A program made the translations under genes and the position numbers. A stretch of 7,786 bases of DNA, taken from positions 1 through 7,786 of the forward strand of contig JBHPGW010000104.1 of the NCBI GenBank assembly GCA_042569785.1, read 5' to 3'. The notes under the pieces were generated by a model. It saw only the letters and a list, made by a program, of their open reading frames with translations. It made no database searches and was not told where the DNA came from. This document shows, piece by piece, positions 1 through 4,464 of the stretch. The DNA is from JBHPGW01 sp042569785. Lineage in GTDB: Bacteria > Planctomycetota > Phycisphaerae > Sedimentisphaerales > Anaerobacaceae. Numbering within the stretch: the first letter of the stretch is position 1; every line of letters starts with the position of its first letter.

Positions 1-66
1 ATTGTGCGGGCTACTTTGCATATCTTATTGTGGGATCGAGCGATTAAGCCTAATTTGGTCATCGCC
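1..66 (-). repeat. Diverged direct copy of the comM 3' region (left copy)
   Basis: Bases 1-66 align without gaps to 2115-2180 with seven mismatches, in the same orientation. The similarity fades between 66 and about 73, where the HypF-like coding sequence begins. In the ComM reading frame five of the seven changes alter the amino acid (E to K, S to I, A to S by two changes, D to N) and two are silent. This pattern suggests relaxed constraint rather than a conserved paralogue. The copy may extend left beyond the window. Confidence 0.85.
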
Positions 67-185
67 CCCTTGATATCGTTATAGACAAACCCCGCAAGCC
101 CAAGTTGCTCAGCTATCCAATAAACCGCGGGGCGAAACCCAACCCTCTGAACACGACCAGTAATTATTATCCTTTGCCTTATCAT
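1..185 (-). CDS. Partial chimeric ORF: HypF-like acylphosphatase N-terminus joined in frame to a ComM C-terminal fragment (possible pseudogene)
   Basis: Reading the minus strand from an ATG at 185, 61 codons stay open to the window edge. Residues 1-40 contain the acylphosphatase signature GRVQRVGFRP followed by VYWIAEQLGLAGFVYND. The FRP-x-VY form is typical of the N-terminal domain of HypF, the carbamoyltransferase of [NiFe]-hydrogenase maturation, rather than of free-standing acylphosphatases. The catalytic-type Arg18 and Asn36 are present, but the usual VQGV is VQRV. At residue 41 the frame switches to a segment matching ComM residues 461-482 (18 of 22 identical), without a stop or frameshift. 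An acylphosphatase domain needs about 90 residues, so this one is cut in half. No good Shine-Dalgarno precedes the ATG; a TTG at 224 is an in-frame alternative. It could be a recombination relic, an expressed fusion, or an assembly chimera at a contig end. Domain identities are fairly secure; functional status is not. Confidence 0.55.
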   Translation of the reverse strand, partial: MIRQRIIITGRVQRVGFRPAVYWIAEQLGLAGFVYNDIKGAMTKLGLIARSHNKICKVART

Positions 186-196
186 AATTTTGGTAT

Positions 197-224
197 ATTT
201 TATTTGCTGCGGAGAGTAAAACAA
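197..224 (-). promoter_or_regulatory. Weak sigma-70-like promoter candidate for the left-edge ORF
   Basis: On the minus strand TTGTTT (224-219) and TAAAAT (202-197) are separated by 16 bases and lie just upstream of the ATG at 185. The predicted transcript would have a leader of only a few nucleotides. The region is AT-rich, so a chance match is quite possible. Confidence 0.2.
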
Positions 225-246
225 AGTGCTAAATTTATTATAACTA

Positions 247-267
247 TTTTTTGAAAAAAACTTTTTT
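247..267. promoter_or_regulatory. Alternating T6-G-A7-C-T6 tract in the divergent intergenic region
   Basis: A run of six T (247-252), seven A (254-260) and six T (262-267), each separated by one base, lies between the left-edge ORF and the sigma factor gene. Such A/T tracts bend DNA and can act as UP elements for the RNA polymerase alpha subunit. Here it would sit upstream of the candidate -35 box at 280. The tract is plainly visible; its role is inferred. Confidence 0.35.
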
Positions 268-279
268 GTGCCGAACCTT

Positions 280-307
280 TTGACTTAGTCGCGGCTCTTA
301 TTATCAG
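280..307 (+). promoter_or_regulatory. Candidate promoter for the sigma factor-PilT-like gene pair
   Basis: TTGACT (280-285, five of six matches to the -35 consensus) is followed after 16 bases by TATCAG (302-307, four of six matches to the -10 consensus). The A/T tract at 247-267 is placed as an UP element would be. Transcription would begin near 314, giving a leader of about 14 nt before the ATG at 328. The -10 is poor, so this is a tentative call. Confidence 0.3.
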
Positions 308-327
308 AAGATGCATACGGATGTTAT

Positions 328-915
328 ATGACTGAATTATTAGCTGACTTACTGGAACGTTGTCGCAAAGGCGAGCAATCCGCTTATCGGGTTGTAGTCA
401 AGCGGTTTCAGGACAAGGCTTTGGATCTGGCACAAGCGCTAATTGGTGACAGACACCTGGCAGAAGATGCTATTCAGCAGGGGTTTCTGGTCGCATTTTG
501 CCGGTTGGATCAGCTTCGCGAGCCTGCGGCTTTTCCCGGTTGGTTCAGGCAAATTGTTCGAACACAAGCTTTAAGGATAGCTCACAAGAACAGTAAAAAG
601 AAGGAAAGGAGCGTTGAGTATCAGGATAATCGGCTTTCGCCGGCAGAAAAGCTCGAACTTGAAGAATTGCGCCAAATTGTTCGACAAGCATTATCCGAAC
701 TACCCAAAAGCAGCAGGGAAACAGCGGAACTGTTTTACCTCGATGAGCAAAATTGCACGGAAGTTGCCGATACACTAAATATTCCAAAAGGAACAGTTAA
801 GCGGCGCCTCTATGATACGCGTCAAAAACTGCGGGACATGCTACTCGGTTATATAGAGGAGCCGGCAGTCAAAAGGAAAACGAAACGGAAAATTGACAAA
901 CAAATGCCTTTGTAG
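328..915 (+). CDS. Sigma-70 family RNA polymerase sigma factor (ECF-like)
   Basis: This 195-residue protein has the two-domain layout of a group IV (ECF) sigma factor, which directs RNA polymerase to a dedicated set of promoters. Region 2 covers about residues 11-90, with the core-binding and -10-recognition stretch around AEDAIQQGFLVAF (45-57) and FPGWFRQIVRTQALR. Region 4 covers about 113-172, with a helix-turn-helix at TEVADTLNIPKGTVKRRL (144-161) for the -35 element. There is no sigma region 1.1 or 3 between them. A lysine/arginine-rich tail (about 180-191) follows region 4. The ATG at 328 has no clear Shine-Dalgarno, but no better in-frame start exists and the N-terminus fits the family. 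No anti-sigma factor lies beside it; instead a PilT-like ATPase gene begins 23 nt downstream, so the two are probably co-transcribed. The target regulon cannot be read from this window. The family call is firm; the exact ECF group is unknown. Confidence 0.93.
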   Translation: MTELLADLLERCRKGEQSAYRVVVKRFQDKALDLAQALIGDRHLAEDAIQQGFLVAFCRLDQLREPAAFPGWFRQIVRTQALRIAHKNSKKKERSVEYQDNRLSPAEKLELEELRQIVRQALSELPKSSRETAELFYLDEQNCTEVADTLNIPKGTVKRRLYDTRQKLRDMLLGYIEEPAVKRKTKRKIDKQMPL

Positions 916-923
916 AAAATAAT

Positions 924-932
924 GAGAAAGGG
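924..932 (+). promoter_or_regulatory. Ribosome binding site that fixes the start of the PilT-like gene at 939
   Basis: GAGAAAGGG ends six bases before ATG 939, an ideal spacing. A TTG at 933 is in the same frame and would add two residues, but it directly abuts the purine-rich element and leaves no spacer. ATG 939 is therefore preferred. Confidence 0.65.
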
Positions 933-938
933 TTGATC

Positions 939-1982
939 ATGGCTATTAAACAGACAAGAGAACTCGAGTGTTTAATACAGGAAGCTTACGACAAAAAAGC
1001 AAGTTTTTTATATGTGATGCCCAACGAGCCTCCGGCATTTCGCATTAAAAACTCGATTGAGCGAATTGACGCTGAGCCTTTCACACCTGAACAAATTGCC
1101 GATATTGCAAGGGCGGCACTTGGAGAAGATCGGCTCAAAGGTATCGGCCTTGAAACAGGACAAGTGACAACTTTGTGTGGTCTACCCGATATTGTGGATG
1201 GGCGAATGTCTGTCGCAAAAGTAAGCGGTGACTATGCTATTACTATATACCTGTTGCCGACAAGTCTGTCCGATGTTGAATCTGTAAGAATACCCGAGGC
1301 AATTTTAGAAGCGTCGCTGGAATCGAGAGGCCTTGTTTTATTTTCAGGTCCAACAGGTAGCGGAAAAACCACGAGCTTGTTTAGCACAATGGATTATATC
1401 AATAGCCAAAAGTCTTGCACTATCTGTGCAAATGAATATATGATCACATATCCCCTGACCTCTAAAAAGGCATTGATCCAGCAGCGTGAGGTTGGTGTTG
1501 ATGCTCCTGATATGTTAACGGCTATTTCAACGTCATTATCACAAGGGGCGGATGTTTTGATGGTTGGCGAGTTGAGAAATGTCGAAGAGATCAACATGTG
1601 TATTATGATATCGCAAAATCTCTTTGTGTTGACACAATTACACGCCGACACCCCAGAGGCCGCAATACAAAGAATGATAGATATTTTCCCTGAAGACAGC
1701 GTAACGGTTCCTCGGCGGATTTTATCCGAGAAATTGCGAGGTGTCTGTGCACAGGTGCTTTTGGAAAGAGCCGATGGCAAAGGGCGTGTTGCTGCCTATG
1801 GTGTATTGATACCCGATGAGAAGATGCGTAAAGCTATTGCACAAGGTCGTGACGTTTTTGATAGGAAAACCCCATTGCCGCAAGGCTGCCGAACAATAGC
1901 TCAAGACATCGAAAATTTGTGTCGTGAAGGCATCATTGACCAAGAGACCAGAGACAAAGCGCTAATCGAACTTAAACAGTAA
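939..1982 (+). CDS. PilT/GspE-family secretion or pilus ATPase, divergent
   Basis: The protein (347 residues from ATG 939) is a hexameric-type ATPase of the type II secretion/type IV pilus superfamily, closest in layout to the retraction motor PilT. An N-terminal PAS-like domain (about 5-110) precedes the RecA-like ATPase domain. Walker A is GPTGSGKTT (137-145) and Walker B is ADVLMVGELR (204-213) with Glu211. The conserved QREVG (182-186) and a His-box form with His235 (LHAD where PilT usually has LHTN) are present. A C-terminal segment resembling the PilT tail (FDRK...REGIIDQETRDKAL) is also visible. The acidic Asp box, normally TIEDPIE, reads TICANEY here, so key acidic residues appear lost. 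ATP may bind while hydrolysis or coupling is altered. No pilin, PilB, PilC or secretin gene is in the window. Its pairing with a sigma factor gene is unusual. A PilU-like or regulatory role is an alternative. It converges with comM across 47 bases that show no convincing terminator. Confidence 0.85.
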   Translation: MAIKQTRELECLIQEAYDKKASFLYVMPNEPPAFRIKNSIERIDAEPFTPEQIADIARAALGEDRLKGIGLETGQVTTLCGLPDIVDGRMSVAKVSGDYAITIYLLPTSLSDVESVRIPEAILEASLESRGLVLFSGPTGSGKTTSLFSTMDYINSQKSCTICANEYMITYPLTSKKALIQQREVGVDAPDMLTAISTSLSQGADVLMVGELRNVEEINMCIMISQNLFVLTQLHADTPEAAIQRMIDIFPEDSVTVPRRILSEKLRGVCAQVLLERADGKGRVAAYGVLIPDEKMRKAIAQGRDVFDRKTPLPQGCRTIAQDIENLCREGIIDQETRDKALIELKQ

Positions 1983-2029
1983 TGGTATATTGCTACCTTA
2001 CGACCGCAAAAGACTTATTAACGTTTAAG

Positions 2030-3559
2030 TTACAGCTTTCGATCTAATTTGCGGTAGCTGACTGCTTCTGCTATATGTTCTGCGCTAACATTTTCAACCA
2101 CTGCCAAGTCAGCTATTGTGCGGGCGACTTTGCATATCTTATCGTGAGCCCGAGCGCTTAAGCCTAATTCGGTCATCGCCTGCTTTAGCATCATCTCTCC
2201 ATCTGAATCCAGCTTGCAATGATTTTCAACCTGCTTATGGCTCATTGTCGAATTCGTCTGCCCGTCATTGCCGGCAAACCTGGCGACTTGAATCTGCCTG
2301 GCAGTGACCACATTATCTCTTATCGCTGCGGAGTCTGTCTGGTTCGTTTTTTGTCGAAGTTTTTTAAAGCCTACCGCTGGAACATCGATGTGAATATCGA
2401 TCCTGTCGACTAAAGGACCAGAAATTTTCGACAAATACCGTTCTATCTGATTCGGCGTGCATTTACACCTGTGCTGAGTTGCTCCATGGTAGCCGCACGG
2501 ACACGGATTCATCGCGGCTACGAGCATAAATTGAGCTGGAAAACGCATAGTACCTTTAGCTCGTGAAATTGTAACCGTTCCGTCCTCTAATGGTTGACGG
2601 ATCATTTCTAAGACAGACCTTGGGAACTCGGCAAACTCATCAAGAAATAATATCCCGAAATGTGCCAGCGATAACTCACCAGGCCTTGGATTGGTACCGC
2701 CACCGACCAGGGCAGGTCCGCTGGCAGAATGATGAGGCGTTCTGACCGGCCGTTGTGCCAATAGTGAGTCGTTTTTACCCAAAAGCCCAACCACCGAATA
2801 TATTTGCGTAGTCTGCAACGATTCTTCCAGTGACAAGGGCGGCAGTATCGTCGCCAGCCTCTTGGCGAGCATAGTCTTTCCCGCTCCGGGCGGACCTATC
2901 ATCATTATATTGTGCCCGCCGGCAGCCGCGATAGTCAGTGCTCGTTTGACACTCTCCTGGCCCTTAACATCGGCAAAATCAACTTCATAATCGCTGGCTA
3001 CATTGAAAAGCTCATCGATATCGACACTGGTTGTCTCGACTGCCAACTGGCCGGACAAAAATCCAACTGCCTGGGACAGTGAACCGACACCGTAGACTTC
3101 TATCCCCTGCACTACAGCTGCTTCTTCGGCGTTTTCCAGCGGAACGATCATTCTGCTAAAACCATTTGCCTCGGCGGTCATCGCCATGCTCAAAATTCCG
3201 TTAACAGGCCGAACCCTGCCGTCCAAAGCCAGTTCACCTACAATAACAAAATCCCTAAAACTCGCCCCTACCAAAATATTCTGGCCTATGAGCATACCCA
3301 ATGCGATGGGCAGATCGAAAGCAGGCCCTGCCTTTTTCACATCCGCCGGCGCAAGATTTATCAGTGACGCAGTTTTCGGATACTTGTAGCCTGAATTTGT
3401 AATCGCGCTTTTGACCCTTTCGGTACTCTCTTTGACGGCGGTATCTGGCAGTCCCACGATTATGGACTTCTCGAAGCCGCCGCGTGAGACATCGACCTCA
3501 ACCTCGCAGATGACTCCAGCGATCCCTTCAAGAGTAACACTATGCAATCTTGCTAACAT
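2030..3559 (-). CDS. comM: ComM/YifB family Mg chelatase-like AAA+ ATPase
   Basis: This 509-residue protein matches the usual full length of ComM/YifB. Residues 1-170 form the N-terminal ChlI/Lon-protease-like fold, including VGLPDTAVKESTERVKSAI. The AAA+ Mg-chelatase domain follows, with Walker A GPPGAGKT (222-229), Walker B ILFLDE (303-308), sensor-1 region around VAAMNPCPCG, and a candidate arginine finger at Arg386 in DRIDIHIDVP. Four cysteines (353, 355, 365, 367) lie in the family's conserved CPCG and CKC stretches and may bind metal. The C-terminal Mg_chelatase_C domain is complete. In Vibrio ComM is a hexameric helicase promoting branch migration during natural transformation; many non-competent bacteria also carry it. 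The ATG at 3559 gives the family-standard N-terminus; the only Shine-Dalgarno-like element (AAAGGG, 3575-3570) has a long 10-base spacer. It lies 72 bases downstream of mlaA on the same strand with no clear terminator between, so read-through is possible. Codons 461-482 are duplicated at the left window edge. Confidence 0.95.
   Translation of the reverse strand: MLARLHSVTLEGIAGVICEVEVDVSRGGFEKSIIVGLPDTAVKESTERVKSAITNSGYKYPKTASLINLAPADVKKAGPAFDLPIALGMLIGQNILVGASFRDFVIVGELALDGRVRPVNGILSMAMTAEANGFSRMIVPLENAEEAAVVQGIEVYGVGSLSQAVGFLSGQLAVETTSVDIDELFNVASDYEVDFADVKGQESVKRALTIAAAGGHNIMMIGPPGAGKTMLAKRLATILPPLSLEESLQTTQIYSVVGLLGKNDSLLAQRPVRTPHHSASGPALVGGGTNPRPGELSLAHFGILFLDEFAEFPRSVLEMIRQPLEDGTVTISRAKGTMRFPAQFMLVAAMNPCPCGYHGATQHRCKCTPNQIERYLSKISGPLVDRIDIHIDVPAVGFKKLRQKTNQTDSAAIRDNVVTARQIQVARFAGNDGQTNSTMSHKQVENHCKLDSDGEMMLKQAMTELGLSARAHDKICKVARTIADLAVVENVSAEHIAEAVSYRKLDRKL
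2115..2180 (-). repeat. Direct repeat partner inside comM (right copy)
   Basis: This stretch encodes ComM residues 461-482 in the Mg_chelatase_C domain and is the intact counterpart of bases 1-66. The two copies are in the same orientation about 2.1 kb apart and bracket the sigma factor and PilT-like genes. Confidence 0.85.
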
Positions 3560-3631
3560 ATTCTGCTTTCCCTTTGTTTCTGGGCCGTTGCTTTTATCCC
3601 ATCGCTTGCGCTCAGGGCTTTGGGTTTGGGG

Positions 3632-4399
3632 TTATTCTTTTATCTGGTTGTCCCGGTATTGAATATAGGCCTGTCGCATTGCTACGTATGGGTCCAGTGC
3701 GGCGTCCTTGAAAGCTTCGTACTCTCCTGTGTGAAATGTACTCTTGTTAGTGTACTTCACCGCCGAGATGCTGACAGCAACCTCTGTGGGATCGACATAG
3801 AAAACCGGATTCAGAAATATACCACCGGCGAGGCCTGCTGAATCTCGGAGGGTCGATGGCCCGAGTATAGGCCAGACAATATAAAAACCGTTATCAAAAC
3901 CATGTATCGCTAAGGCCTGGCCCAGGTCTTCGGCTGGTGGGGGTTCAAGTCCGTGCTGATCCCTTGCCGGGTCACCGAACCCCAGAACGCCTACCGTCGA
4001 GTTGATCAGGAAACGGTTTAATTCAGTATCAGCGGAAGCAATTTTTCCCTGAAGGTGGCAACTGACAAAACGCAGTGGTGTGGTCAAATTCTGGAAGAAA
4101 TTGTCGATTCCGGTACGAGCTGGTTTTGGTACTATATTTGTGTATACCTGCGTGACAGGCTTCAATACGCAAAAGTAGCAAATGTCATTGAAATTGAACA
4201 TCATCCGATTCAGCAATTCGATCGGATCGTCTATTTCTATCCTCTTTTCAGCAAGTTCTTCTTCGAGCAAATCAAAATCCTCATCGTTAATATCGTCACT
4301 GATTTGTTCTGGATCGTTAGGAGCCGGGTTCTTTTGGGTGGCCGCACAGCCGGAAATTAGAACGGCCAAAATGATAACAGCGTAAAGTAATGGTTTCAT
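3632..4399 (-). CDS. mlaA: MlaA (VacJ) family outer-membrane phospholipid transport lipoprotein
   Basis: MlaA removes mislocalised phospholipid from the outer leaflet of the outer membrane and passes it to a periplasmic carrier. The protein (255 residues) starts with a lipoprotein signal, KPLLYAVIILAVLISGC, with a lipobox ending at Cys18. Ala follows the Cys, so there is no inner-membrane retention Asp. An acidic linker (about 28-51, rich in Asp and Glu, including NDPEQ) comes next. The MlaA domain follows: DPIELLNRMMFNFN (58-71), TGIDNFFQNLTTP (96-108), LQGKIASADTELNRF (116-130), GFGDPARDQHGL (140-151), and EDLGQALAIHGFDNGFY (157-173) through LGPSTLRDSAG (179-189). ATG 4399 is chosen because AAGGGG stands six bases upstream and the signal peptide begins there. 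An earlier in-frame ATG at 4441 would put 14 mostly polar residues in front. It lies 65 bases after the RND gene and probably forms one operon with it and mlaC. Confidence 0.93.
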   Translation of the reverse strand: MKPLLYAVIILAVLISGCAATQKNPAPNDPEQISDDINDEDFDLLEEELAEKRIEIDDPIELLNRMMFNFNDICYFCVLKPVTQVYTNIVPKPARTGIDNFFQNLTTPLRFVSCHLQGKIASADTELNRFLINSTVGVLGFGDPARDQHGLEPPPAEDLGQALAIHGFDNGFYIVWPILGPSTLRDSAGLAGGIFLNPVFYVDPTEVAVSISAVKYTNKSTFHTGEYEAFKDAALDPYVAMRQAYIQYRDNQIKE

Positions 4400-4405
4400 G
4401 TCAAT

Positions 4406-4411
4406 CCCCTT
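4406..4411 (-). promoter_or_regulatory. Ribosome binding site deciding the mlaA start at 4399
   Basis: AAGGGG on the minus strand is followed by six bases and ATG 4399. The same AAGGGG plus six-base arrangement precedes the mlaC-like gene, which supports the shorter start over the ATG at 4441. Confidence 0.7.
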
Positions 4412-4464
4412 GAAGAATTTTTCTGATCTTCTTGATGTCATCGTATCATCCTAATTTAGAAATA

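Noticed and set aside
273..278. GAACCT as an ECF-type -35 element for autoregulation of the sigma factor
   Set aside because: No CGT-type -10 element occurs at the expected 16-17 base spacing.
933..938. TTG at 933 as start of the PilT-like gene
   Set aside because: It abuts the GAGAAAGGG element with no spacer, whereas ATG 939 has a six-base spacer.
1394..1780. Minus-strand open frame of 128 codons inside the PilT-like gene
   Set aside because: It is a shadow of a well-supported coding sequence, with no recognisable motif and no ribosome binding site. The same applies to the other overlapping frames within comM, mlaA and the RND gene.
1984..1997. GGTA-TATTGC-TACC hairpin between the convergent genes as a terminator
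   Set aside because: The stem is only four base pairs and no T-run follows on either strand.
4400..4441. Upstream in-frame ATG (4441) as the mlaA start
   Set aside because: It would place 14 polar and charged residues before the lipoprotein signal; ATG 4399 has a strong, well-spaced AAGGGG site.
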